From: Candidatus Poribacteria bacterium
GTDB lineage: Bacteria; Abyssobacteria; SURF-5
Length of the DNA: 12,950 nt
Assembly: GCA_016215705.1 (NCBI GenBank)
Contig: JACRIR010000162.1
Coordinates: forward strand, 1 to 12,950
Direction: 5' to 3'
Shown: in pieces, positions 1 to 6,017 of the stretch
How the letters are laid out: the number at the start of each line of letters is the position of its first letter
Numbering within the stretch: the first letter of the stretch is position 1
The notes under the pieces: generated by a model
What the model was told of the DNA's origin: nothing
Database searches by the model: none
The model's input: only the letters and a program-made list of their open reading frames with translations
Translations under genes and position numbers: made by a program

Positions 1-617
1 AAGCCGTCGAGAAGCTGCGGAAGGACGTGCTCTCGAAGCCGGAGTTTGATCCCGCGACCCTGTTCCAGTGGGGACTCATGATGTCGCTCGGAGTGATCCA
101 ACTTCTGAAGGATGTCGAAGAGAAATTCGGTGAGGAAGGCCAAAAAATCGCCGGCGAAGCCATACGGAAAGTGGGCCGCGACGCCGCCCGCCAAATGCTC
201 GAAGGAGCGGAAATTCCGCCCGGCATGTCTCAGGTTGAGATCATGAGCCAAATCGCAACATACATCAACACCGTCCTGTGGGCGTCGCTCGAAGACCCAT
301 GGATTCTGAGCGAGGACGAGTGCGGCTTCGATATCCTATGGTGTCCGCTTCAGGACATTTATCTGCCGTTCGATTGCCGCGTGCAGCGCTACTTCGTGCA
401 GGGGATTCTCGAGCATTGTCGCGAAAAGATGGGAGTGGACGCCTTTCACGTCGCCTTCGAGAGCATCATCCCGGCGGGCGCCCCCACGTGTAAGTTCCGC
501 ATGTGGCGAAAGAAGCCCGGCGACACCGACGCGTGGGCGACATATACCAAGAAGCTCGAAGAAAAAAGCCTTCGCAGACTGCAAGACAAGGGAAACCCGT
601 TAAAAGGTGAAACGTAA
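1..617 (+). CDS. L-2-amino-thiazoline-4-carboxylate (ATC) hydrolase-like protein, 5' end outside the window
   Basis: The reading frame is already open at the left edge (first full codon at base 3) and ends at a TAA at 615-617, so the true start may lie upstream. A GTG at 27 would give 196 residues but has poor ribosome-binding spacing. Counting from that GTG, residues 20-65 are a helical segment with a KFGEEG-type motif, followed by a Cys-containing half (ECGFDILWCP, then DCR, HC and GAPTCKF). This layout, with an early helix bearing (F/Y)GEEG and a late Gly-rich Cys-Phe strand, resembles the ATC hydrolase family (Pfam PF14196), known from conversion of ATC to N-carbamoyl-cysteine. Many proteins in that family are of unknown substrate. 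No signal peptide or membrane segment is visible. A V4R-like ligand-binding fold is an alternative. The assignment is by pattern memory only, so function is tentative; that it is a real coding region is likely. Confidence 0.55.
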   Translation, partial: AVEKLRKDVLSKPEFDPATLFQWGLMMSLGVIQLLKDVEEKFGEEGQKIAGEAIRKVGRDAARQMLEGAEIPPGMSQVEIMSQIATYINTVLWASLEDPWILSEDECGFDILWCPLQDIYLPFDCRVQRYFVQGILEHCREKMGVDAFHVAFESIIPAGAPTCKFRMWRKKPGDTDAWATYTKKLEEKSLRRLQDKGNPLKGET

Positions 618-919
618 TAGAATAGGCGAAGGTTGTGTTTTCCTAATCCAAAATAAGAGACATTGTCTTTTGCCTTTGCTTGCGCAATGAGATGTCGGTT
701 GTGTCAGGATATTATCAATATTTCCGGCGGAAGGGAATAATTAAGTAGAGGCTTGTCATTGCGAGTGTTGGACCCCGAAGGACGACGCAAGGAGGATGCT
801 AAACGCAAATTCCTCATTAATCCAAAATCTAAAATCCAAAATAACGGTCCGGGTCGCGTGTTTCAGTAGAGGAATCGGTAGGCACTATCCAGTAAGCAGT
901 GCGGAGAGGCGGAGTCGGC
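618..919. other. Intergenic stretch with dispersed-repeat remnants
   Basis: No gene is visible in these 302 bases. At about 753-795 there is a degenerate copy of a TGTCATTGCGAG...GACGCAAGG short dispersed repeat. At 820-843 there is a short tandem AT-rich repeat with unit close to TCCAAAATC; single copies of the unit also occur near 645 and 7082. A purine-rich GGAGAGGCGGAG at 903-914 lies just before the leucine dehydrogenase start and can serve as its ribosome-binding site. I found no convincing promoter hexamers here. Confidence 0.5.
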
Positions 920-2020
920 ATGATTATCTTTCAGCGCATGGAGGAGTTTGACTACGAAGAATTGATATGCTTTCAGGACCGCGCCACAGGGCTCCAGGCG
1001 ATCGTTGCAATTCACAATACAACGCTCGGGCCGGCGCTCGGCGGATGCCGTTTCTGGCAATACACCTCGGAGCGCGCGGGCATCGACGACGTGCTTCGAC
1101 TGGCGCGGGGCATGACTTACAAAGCGTCGGTCGCGGGCCTGAACCTCGGTGGCGGCAAGAGCGTAATCATCGGCAACCCAAAGACGCATAAGACCGACGA
1201 CCTCCTTCGCGCATTCGGGCGTTTTGTCAATACTCTCAAGGGCAGGTATATCGCAGCGGAAGACGTGGGCACATCAACTGACGACATGGTGACTATTCGC
1301 AAAGAGACCCGCTATGTTGTCGGTTTACCGCTCGACCACGGTGGTAGCGGCGACCCCTCTCCCGTGACCGCCTATGGCGTGCTCCACGGCATGAAAGCTT
1401 GCACAAAGGCAGTCTTCAAGACGAACCACCTCAGCGGCCTGACCGTCGCCATCCAGGGGGCGGGCCACGTGGCGTATAATCTTGCGAAGAACCTCGCAAA
1501 AGAGAATGCTCGCATCATTATTACTGACATATACAAGAAGAAGGCCCAGCGAGCGGTCGATGATTTCGGAGCCGAATATGTCGAACCTGACAAAATCTAC
1601 TCGGTGAAATGCGATATTTTCGCGCCGTGCGCGCTCGGAGGGATTCTCGACGACAAGAATATTCGCCGGCTCAAATGTAAAATCATAGCCGGAGCGGCCA
1701 ACAACCAGTTGAAATCCGATCGCTCCTGCGGCAGACTTGAGCAGATGGGGATACTCTATGCGCCTGACTATGTGATAAATGCGGGTGGCCTCATCAATGT
1801 TGCCGACGAACTCAAAGGATATAATCACTCGCGGGCGCTCCACAAAGCCGCTCGAATCTACAACGCGGTTGCGCGTGTCATTCGCATTGCGAAGGAAGAG
1901 AAGATTCCGACGTGCGTCGCAGCCGATCGGCTGGCCGAGCGCCGCATCGAGCGCGCCAAGCTTGCACGCACCATCCACGGCGCCCGTAGGAAACCCGTTG
2001 TTAGGCAAATATACACGTGA
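920..2020 (+). CDS. ldh: Leucine dehydrogenase (Glu/Leu/Phe/Val dehydrogenase family)
   Basis: NAD-dependent oxidative deamination of L-leucine, and usually also valine and isoleucine, to the 2-oxo acid and ammonium, in the cytoplasm. The start is set at ATG 920: it gives a 366-residue protein whose beginning (MIIFQRMEEFDYEEL) matches Bacillus leucine dehydrogenases, and GGAG at 911-914 is well spaced. An in-frame GTG at 899 would swallow that ribosome-binding site. With this start the substrate-binding and catalytic lysines fall at K68 and K80 (GGGK) and the catalytic aspartate at D115, the same numbers as in the Bacillus enzyme. The N-terminal substrate domain covers about 1-140, and the Rossmann dinucleotide domain follows with GAGHVA at 180-185 (canonical GVGNVA). 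CDIFAPCALGG and APDYVINAGG are family signatures. The peroxiredoxin gene follows after 69 bases on the same strand, so co-transcription is possible. Phenylalanine or valine dehydrogenase specificity cannot be excluded. Confidence 0.93.
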   Translation: MIIFQRMEEFDYEELICFQDRATGLQAIVAIHNTTLGPALGGCRFWQYTSERAGIDDVLRLARGMTYKASVAGLNLGGGKSVIIGNPKTHKTDDLLRAFGRFVNTLKGRYIAAEDVGTSTDDMVTIRKETRYVVGLPLDHGGSGDPSPVTAYGVLHGMKACTKAVFKTNHLSGLTVAIQGAGHVAYNLAKNLAKENARIIITDIYKKKAQRAVDDFGAEYVEPDKIYSVKCDIFAPCALGGILDDKNIRRLKCKIIAGAANNQLKSDRSCGRLEQMGILYAPDYVINAGGLINVADELKGYNHSRALHKAARIYNAVARVIRIAKEEKIPTCVAADRLAERRIERAKLARTIHGARRKPVVRQIYT

Positions 2021-2089
2021 TCGAATCACGGTTCAGTCTCCCCGAGACCCAGAATTCTTGGGAAAAGGAATCCTGCAAAGGAGGCAAAT

Positions 2090-2554
2090 ATGGCAAACAC
2101 ACCCAAGGTCGGGGAAAAAGCCCCTGCTTTTGAATTGCCGGATTCGGCGGGAAGCAAGCGCACACTCGACGAGTTGCTGGCGACGAGCAATGTAATGCTT
2201 GTGTTTTTCCGAGGGCTTTGGTGACTGTTTTGCCGCCTTCAGTTGAAGGGTCTCAGAAGACGCTTCGGACAATTTCAGCAGGCCGGCGCACAAATAGTCA
2301 CTATCAGCGCCGATCCTGTCGATGACCTGCAAAAATATGTGAGCGGTAATGCCGTTCCACTTATTATGCTGAGTGATGCAGAGCGCACAGTAATAAAGCG
2401 GTACGATGTCTACAACCCATCCGAACGCGGCGGAGTGGCGATACCGGCCATCTTCATCATCGACAAATCAGGCATCGTCAGATTTGCGCACGTCGAGCGC
2501 AAGGTGGTCCGCGTGCGGAACAAGACACTGCTCGAAGAAGCTAAGAAGCTGTAA
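2090..2554 (+). CDS. Selenocysteine-containing peroxiredoxin (AhpC/TSA family), UGA read through at codon 45
   Basis: Reads as a 154-residue thioredoxin-fold peroxiredoxin if the in-frame TGA at 2222-2224 is decoded as selenocysteine (U45). A strong SD, AAAGGAGG at 2077-2084, sits 5 bases before ATG 2090. The 44 codons before the TGA (PKVGEKAPAFELPDSAG, then VMLVFFRGLW) and the 109 after it (LFCRLQLKGL, then VTISADP, then IPAIFIIDKSGIVRFAHVE) are both typical AhpC/TSA sequence and join without frame change. The TGA replaces exactly the peroxidatic Cys of the common motif RGxWCPFCRxQL, giving W-U-L-F-C with C48 retained as the likely resolving residue. Role: reduction of hydroperoxides using a thiol partner, cytoplasmic (no signal peptide). 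A hairpin with GU in its loop follows at SECIS distance. A nonsense mutation of a Cys codon is the alternative, but the preserved downstream frame and the hairpin argue against decay. Conventional gene calling would leave only a fragment starting near 2243. Confidence 0.85.
2225..2256 (+). promoter_or_regulatory. Bacterial SECIS-like hairpin for the peroxiredoxin UGA
   Basis: Immediately after the TGA, CCTTC (2236-2240) pairs with GAAGG (2245-2249) around the tetraloop AGTT (2241-2244). The loop begins 16 bases after the TGA and carries the GU dinucleotide (2242-2243) that SelB recognises in bacterial SECIS elements. Bacterial elements lie inside the coding region with the apical loop roughly 16-37 bases beyond the UGA, so the spacing sits at the short limit. 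CTG 2225-2227 can pair with CAG 2254-2256 as a weak lower stem. Recognition by SelB is inferred. Confidence 0.65.
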
Positions 2555-2557
2555 GAC

Positions 2558-2612
2558 CGCATCGGAATGCGCTTTAGACACTTAAGCTCACACCAGGCGC
2601 TTCGCGTCTTTC
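2558..2612 (+). terminator. Weak tandem hairpins, possible terminator after the peroxiredoxin
   Basis: Two short hairpins follow the peroxiredoxin stop codon: CGCAT/ATGCG with loop CGGA (2558-2571), followed by CTTTAG, and AGGCGC/GCGTCT with loop TTC and one G-U pair (2595-2609), followed by TTTCCTC. Stems are only 5-6 bp and the T-tracts poor, so this is a weak call. Confidence 0.3.
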
Positions 2613-2629
2613 CTCAGATATCATCCCTC

Positions 2630-2658
2630 TTGACTAGGTTTTCTTCATGTGATATGAT
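2630..2658 (+). promoter_or_regulatory. Sigma-70-type promoter for the small Arg-rich gene
   Basis: TTGACT (2630-2635) and TATGAT (2653-2658) are separated by exactly 17 bases, each one mismatch from consensus. Transcription would start near 2665, giving a leader of about 48 bases before ATG 2713. A short palindrome (CAATTAATTG, near 2673-2682) lies in the leader just past the predicted start and could be an operator. Confidence 0.7.
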
Positions 2659-2712
2659 TAGCCCACTGGTCAATTAATTGCCCCGATGATGAGGTGTTGG
2701 AGAGGAGGAAAT

Positions 2713-2865
2713 ATGGCAGAAAACCGCAAAGAACAACGCCGCAAGGGCGAACGCCGGAAAGACATAGCGTCGGCAAAAACATACCTTGGCATGGAGCGGC
2801 GGATGTTTGAGCGCAGAATGTCCGAGAGGAGACGTTCTAGCTTCGCCTATTTTTCCCCCAAGTGA
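2713..2865 (+). CDS. Small Arg-rich basic protein, 50 residues, unknown function
   Basis: ATG 2713 is preceded by AGAGGAGGAA (2701-2710), a near-perfect SD, and the frame ends at TGA 2863-2865. The product has 12 Arg and 5 Lys in 50 residues, against 7 acidic residues. Residues 27-40 are a three-fold M-x-E-R-R repeat (MERR, MFERR, MSERR), likely a charged helix with arginines on a recurring face. It has no cysteine, membrane segment or signal peptide. A good promoter upstream (2630-2658) and a perfect 11-bp terminator hairpin downstream (2918-2944) make it a complete single-gene transcription unit, the main reason to believe it. It could bind nucleic acid or an acidic partner, but no family was recognised and no function is claimed. 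Confidence 0.65.
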   Translation: MAENRKEQRRKGERRKDIASAKTYLGMERRMFERRMSERRRSSFAYFSPK

Positions 2866-2917
2866 AGGCCCATAGAATATATTTTCATTTCGGATTTCAA
2901 ATTGAAGCCTGAAGCCC

Positions 2918-2965
2918 GAGAGGGAAGAACACCTCTTCCCTCTCTCTTCTCTTCTCTTCCCTTTT
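2918..2965 (+). terminator. Rho-independent terminator of the small Arg-rich gene
   Basis: GAGAGGGAAGA (2918-2928) pairs perfectly with TCTTCCCTCTC (2934-2944) around loop ACACC, an 11-bp stem 52 bases after the stop codon. It is followed by a pyrimidine run (TCTTCTCTTCTCTTCCCTTTT) that serves as an imperfect U-tract. Because the stem runs into a longer pyrimidine-rich repeat, part of the pairing may be a by-product of that repeat. Confidence 0.6.
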
Positions 2966-3000
2966 CGCCTTTTCCCCCTTGTTCTATCCCCTTTTGTCTT
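2934..3000 (+). repeat. Pyrimidine-rich dispersed tract, copy 1
   Basis: A stretch of almost only C and T, with internal motifs CCCTTTTCGCC and TTTTCCCCCTTGTTC. Similar tracts occur at 4026-4085 (same strand) and, as a purine-rich complement, at 5874-5912. In each case the tract lies within about 40 bases of a CATTCTGAGCGAAGCGAAGAATC-type repeat. No coding frame is convincing here. Confidence 0.5.
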
Positions 3001-3033
3001 TACGGCCTGTTGCCCAAAAGATAACAGCTATTT

Positions 3034-3124
3034 GTCATTCTGAGTGAAGCGAAGAATCCCTGTTTACAGGCGCAAATTCGCAGGAAAATCAGGGATTCTT
3101 TGTCGCTTCGCTCGTCAGAATAAC
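3034..3124. repeat. Long inverted repeat of the GTCATTCTGAGYGAAGCGAAGAATCCC family
   Basis: The left arm 3034-3062 and right arm 3090-3124 are near-complementary (right arm read backwards starts GTTATTCTGACGAGCGAAGC and ends GAATCCCTG), separated by a 27-base loop. The right arm has a few extra bases. The transcript would fold into a long hairpin. Related single-arm copies are at 4000-4025 and 5931-5955. This looks like a miniature non-coding mobile or REP-type repeat; no transposase is nearby. Confidence 0.7.
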
Positions 3125-3202
3125 GATACTGATACCACTATGAAACAAAATCTAACAGTCAACACGCCGTTTAGTCTTGCTCCTTAGCGATGGTTGCGCC
3201 CA

Positions 3203-3229
3203 TTGAATTCTCTGCCCACACTATATAGT
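3203..3229 (+). promoter_or_regulatory. Possible promoter of the zinc-ribbon gene
   Basis: TTGAAT (3203-3208) and TATAGT (3224-3229, inside CTATATAGTA) are 15 bases apart, shorter than ideal. The position, about 40 bases before the SD of the next gene, is suitable. Confidence 0.3.
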
Positions 3230-3275
3230 AGAGAACATAGGAAAAGGGGTTTGTAGTACGAGGGAGGGGAATTCC

Positions 3276-3716
3276 ATGGCAAATACGATCAACAATGCCG
3301 GAAGGGGCGCTGCAGGACCGGGAAGCGCTTCAAGGATTGGGGCCACGAAGCCTCCAAAGCGCTACGTGGGGCAGAAGAATCTCCTCAATGACGGGATTCA
3401 AAAACCCAGCGGGGAAGAGGAAAAGTATTTTGTGAGAGACGACTTGATGAAACTCCGGAAATTCGAGGAGGAACGAAAAGTCCGCATCGAAACCGAGGAA
3501 AAGGAGCATGCCCGGCAAATCCACTACCGTAAATGCCCGAAATGCTACGGCGACCTCGTGGAAACAATCTTCAAGAAGAAGGTCAAAATCGACAAATGCG
3601 TGGAATGCAACGGAGTATGGCTCGATAACGGCGAACTGGAAATCCTCGCCGGACACGAGGAAAGTTTCCTCACAAGCTTTCTCTCACATTTGATTGGCCG
3701 CGGGAAGAGCATTTAA
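3276..3716 (+). CDS. zf-TFIIB domain zinc-ribbon protein
   Basis: A 146-residue protein starting at ATG 3276 with SD GGGAGGGG at 3262-3269. Residues 1-45 are low-complexity (Gly, Ala, Ser, Lys) and probably disordered. Residues 46-84 form a charged helix, probably a coiled coil, beginning EEEKYFVRDD. Residues 87-122 are a zinc ribbon with Cys pairs C87/C90 (CPKC) and C108/C111 (CVECNGVWLDNGELE), the signature of the zf-TFIIB family (Pfam PF13453). A short hydrophobic helix (FLTSFLSHLIG) ends the protein. Such proteins are common in bacteria and uncharacterised; Zn2+ binding is well supported by the four cysteines, while nucleic-acid or protein binding is only inferred from the fold. It stands alone, between repeat-rich gaps, so context adds nothing about its job. 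Confidence 0.88.
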   Translation: MANTINNAGRGAAGPGSASRIGATKPPKRYVGQKNLLNDGIQKPSGEEEKYFVRDDLMKLRKFEEERKVRIETEEKEHARQIHYRKCPKCYGDLVETIFKKKVKIDKCVECNGVWLDNGELEILAGHEESFLTSFLSHLIGRGKSI

Positions 3717-4097
3717 CAAAGCGACGGCGAAAAGACTTTTCACAGATGCCCCAAGAATCTGCTATCTCAATTCTGTAGATGCGAATTCATGCGCAGAGAT
3801 GGAGGGCGCCGATTCTTCTTTCACCTTCTCTATGAAGCATTTTCCCGAAACCCGAATCTTGTGTCATAATTGTGCCATATCACGAAAAGAAAGGCGGAAT
3901 AATCCGTGCGGGTTATCTTCATGGATTCAGTGAGAAGCGTCCGACCCCGCTTATGGCGTGACTGACCGTAGCTATGGGAGAAACAGTATGTGCGGCGGTG
4001 TCATTCTGAGCGAAGCGAAGAATCTCCGTTCTTCTTTGGTTCTTTCCCTTTCACCTTGTTCCTTTTCCCTTTCGCCTTCTTCTCAGGAGATGTCTTC
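3717..4097. other. Intergenic stretch before the phosphatase gene
   Basis: About 380 bases with no supported gene. The first 280 bases show nothing recognisable: no tRNA-like fold and no strong promoter. The last 100 bases hold a copy of the GTCATTCTGAGCGAAGCGAAGAATC repeat and a pyrimidine tract, listed separately. AGGAG at 4085-4089 is the ribosome-binding site of the next gene. Confidence 0.5.
4000..4085 (+). repeat. GTCATTCTGAGCGAAGCGAAGAATC repeat joined to a pyrimidine tract (copy 2)
   Basis: Bases 4000-4025 match the left arm of the inverted repeat at 3034-3062 with few differences. Bases 4026-4085 are a C/T-rich run with motifs CCCTTTCACCTTGTTCC and CCCTTTCGCC. The pair lies directly upstream of the phosphatase SD and reads in frame with that gene, creating a false N-terminal extension (HSERSEES). 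Confidence 0.6.
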
Positions 4098-6017
4098 ATG
4101 AGGAGAAAAATCGCGGTATGTGCAGTGCTTGCCGTTTGCTTATTGTCCGTTTGGGGGGCGGCGCACGGGTTCCTGGAACCGAACGAGAGATACCTTTTCA
4201 TATTCGTTATTGACGGCATCCCGAAGGCCGAATTCGACGCGATGCTGGCGAGGGGGGACCTGCCGAATTTCAAGAAATACATCTACGACAGGGGAATCCA
4301 TTCGGAACATCATATTTCCGTGTTCCCGCCACTCACTTTTCCTGCAATGGCTAGCATCTTCAGCGGCTCCTACCCGTCAAGGCATCGTGTCCCGACTTTC
4401 TTCTGGGTTGATCGCGAGCGGGGTTTCTATAAAAACTATCTCAGTACCACCCTCGGCGACTATCAGCGCGACCTGAAACAGACGGTCTGCGTTCTCTTTG
4501 AATATTTCCCCGATGAAAGAACCCTCTGCTTCGGTCTGCCCCTTGGCGGCGGAGCCACGTATCAACGGACGGTAATGGGATCGTTCATCGATCCGCTTCG
4601 CGAGCCCAGAGACCTGGACTATATATCGAAAGCCGTCGAACAACGACACACCATAGCGGCGGACGTGTTTGTCAGACCGTCGGAGGTCATCTCACTTTTC
4701 AACCCGGCAAAGGAGACCAATATCATCTCGCTTGTCAATCCTTTCAGCACATCGGGGATGCTGAGGTATGCAATCGATTCCTTCTCTGAAGAACGAAGCA
4801 GACTGCGGACGAAAAAGCCGAAAGTCGTCGTCTATTACGATTGGGCCGCCGACCACTATGGACACGAGGACGGGCCGATGAGTCCGCAGGTCGTGGGATC
4901 CCTGATCAGGGATGACACGGAGTTCGGCAGGTTTGTCGAGGTCTACCAAAAGGCGGGCCTTTACGACAGCACGTATTTCGCGCTGCTTTCCGACCACGGG
5001 CAGATGCCCCTCGAGCCGCATTATGTTCCGATACAGCCGATATTCACTGCCAGGGGCTTCAAGACTGCATTCATTTCACATGAACTGATCGCGAAAGCGG
5101 GACTCTCCGGATTGCTTCAAGTTCGGTCCGTGCTCTTCGGAAAAGGCACGGTCGTCGGATATAACTGTATCATCGGAACAGCCGGCGCGGGCTCAGTAAA
5201 CGTGTTTCTGACAAAGAACGGCGGAACCGATGCGGCCTCGTGGAAAGGGGAAGTATACTACAATGACCTTCTGCAGTACCCCGTTGTCCCGGGCAAATAC
5301 ATCAATGTTGAGGATTTTGTCAACTCGATTGACGGCGTCAACTTCTCATTGGTGCGCGAAAACGAGCGCGTGCCCGGCGACATTCACAAGACCCGCATCA
5401 TGAGCCGGCGCGGCTCCTCGATCATAAGCGCGCGTCTCGAGAACACAAAACCGGTCGAGTTGAAATACGAAGTCATCAAAGGCGCCGATCCGCTCAGTTA
5501 TTCGGAAAACCCGATCCTGGCCGGGATGATGGCTTCAGGCTTCCACGGTGACCGAGAATGGCTGCGCGCGACCGCGGAAACCGCTTATCCCGATGCGCTC
5601 GCTCAAATCGCCCAAATCATGGAACTCGACCGCTCCGGTTCAATCATTATTGTGCCTGATGATGGGCATTGCTTTAATGCGCGCGTCTGGGCGAAACACG
5701 GCGGCCTGAGCGCAGGAGAGATGATCACAACATTTGCAGTCGCCGGACCGGGCCTCAGCCCCGGCGTCGTTCATGACTCGCGCGTCATCGACATTGTCCC
5801 GACGCTTCTGTCGCTCATGGGAAAAGATAACCCCGAAGCCTGTTTCGACGGAATCGCGCTCCCGGACATAACAGGGGAAAGACGAAAGGCGCAAGGCGAA
5901 AAGGGGGCCAAAGACGAACCCTCTAACCACCATTCTGAGCGAAGGCAAGAATCTCAATCTGGAATTCAGAATTCAAAACGAAATCATCCGCAGACTTCCT
6001 CGAGGACCTTGCGGTAG
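4098..6017 (+). CDS. Secreted alkaline phosphatase-superfamily protein (type I phosphodiesterase/nucleotide pyrophosphatase-like)
   Basis: Start chosen at ATG 4098, 8 bases after AGGAG (4085-4089), because it opens directly into a signal peptide (MRRKIAVCAVLAVCLLSVWG, residues 1-24). A GTG at 3990 would only add translated repeat DNA. The 639-residue product carries the metal-hydrolase signatures in order: D39 (FVIDG); nucleophile T80 in PPLTFPAMASIFSGSYPSRH; D252, H253, G255 and H256 in the DHYGHEDGP motif; D299 and H300 (SDHGQMP); and H534 in KHGG, followed by FAVAGPG. These are the two-zinc site residues and catalytic Thr of the type I phosphodiesterase family (PF01663). It should hydrolyse phosphate mono- or diesters in the periplasm or outside; the substrate is unknown. 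The recognisable domain ends near residue 592. The last ~47 residues are Lys/Glu/Ser-rich, are encoded by repeat DNA, and run 34 bases into the convergent gene. Confidence 0.85.
   Translation: MRRKIAVCAVLAVCLLSVWGAAHGFLEPNERYLFIFVIDGIPKAEFDAMLARGDLPNFKKYIYDRGIHSEHHISVFPPLTFPAMASIFSGSYPSRHRVPTFFWVDRERGFYKNYLSTTLGDYQRDLKQTVCVLFEYFPDERTLCFGLPLGGGATYQRTVMGSFIDPLREPRDLDYISKAVEQRHTIAADVFVRPSEVISLFNPAKETNIISLVNPFSTSGMLRYAIDSFSEERSRLRTKKPKVVVYYDWAADHYGHEDGPMSPQVVGSLIRDDTEFGRFVEVYQKAGLYDSTYFALLSDHGQMPLEPHYVPIQPIFTARGFKTAFISHELIAKAGLSGLLQVRSVLFGKGTVVGYNCIIGTAGAGSVNVFLTKNGGTDAASWKGEVYYNDLLQYPVVPGKYINVEDFVNSIDGVNFSLVRENERVPGDIHKTRIMSRRGSSIISARLENTKPVELKYEVIKGADPLSYSENPILAGMMASGFHGDREWLRATAETAYPDALAQIAQIMELDRSGSIIIVPDDGHCFNARVWAKHGGLSAGEMITTFAVAGPGLSPGVVHDSRVIDIVPTLLSLMGKDNPEACFDGIALPDITGERRKAQGEKGAKDEPSNHHSERRQESQSGIQNSKRNHPQTSSRTLR
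5874..5955 (+). repeat. Purine tract plus CATTCTGAGCGAAGG repeat inside the phosphatase 3' end
   Basis: Bases 5874-5912 are purine-rich (AGACGAAAGGCGCAAGGCG, then AAAAGGGGG), the complement of the pyrimidine tracts at 2934-3000 and 4026-4085. Bases 5931-5955 are a diverged copy of the CATTCTGAGCGAAGCGAAGAATC repeat. Both are read as codons of the phosphatase tail, including the residues HHSERRQES. Confidence 0.6.

Noticed and set aside
1325-2029. Long antisense open frame opposite leucine dehydrogenase
   Set aside because: It mirrors a strongly conserved gene on the other strand, with no family signature or ribosome-binding site.
2015-2030. Terminator hairpin at the end of leucine dehydrogenase (CGTGAT/ATCACG)
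   Set aside because: The six-base stem overlaps the stop codon, has no T-run, and the next gene follows after 69 bases.
2243-2554. Independent 103-residue open frame as a separate gene
   Set aside because: It starts at an internal TTG with no ribosome-binding site and lacks the N-terminal half and catalytic residue of the AhpC/TSA fold; it is the 3' part of the UGA-containing gene.
2090-2554. Peroxiredoxin as a nonsense-mutated pseudogene
   Set aside because: The stop falls exactly at the catalytic Cys, no other lesion is present in 109 further codons, and a hairpin with GU in its loop follows at the right distance.
3694-3933. 79-residue open frame after the zinc-ribbon gene
   Set aside because: It overlaps the zinc-ribbon 3' end, has no SD and shows no recognisable protein pattern.
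3990-4097. N-terminal extension of the phosphatase from GTG 3990
   Set aside because: It is a translation of the dispersed repeat and pyrimidine tract; ATG 4098 has an SD and opens into a signal peptide.
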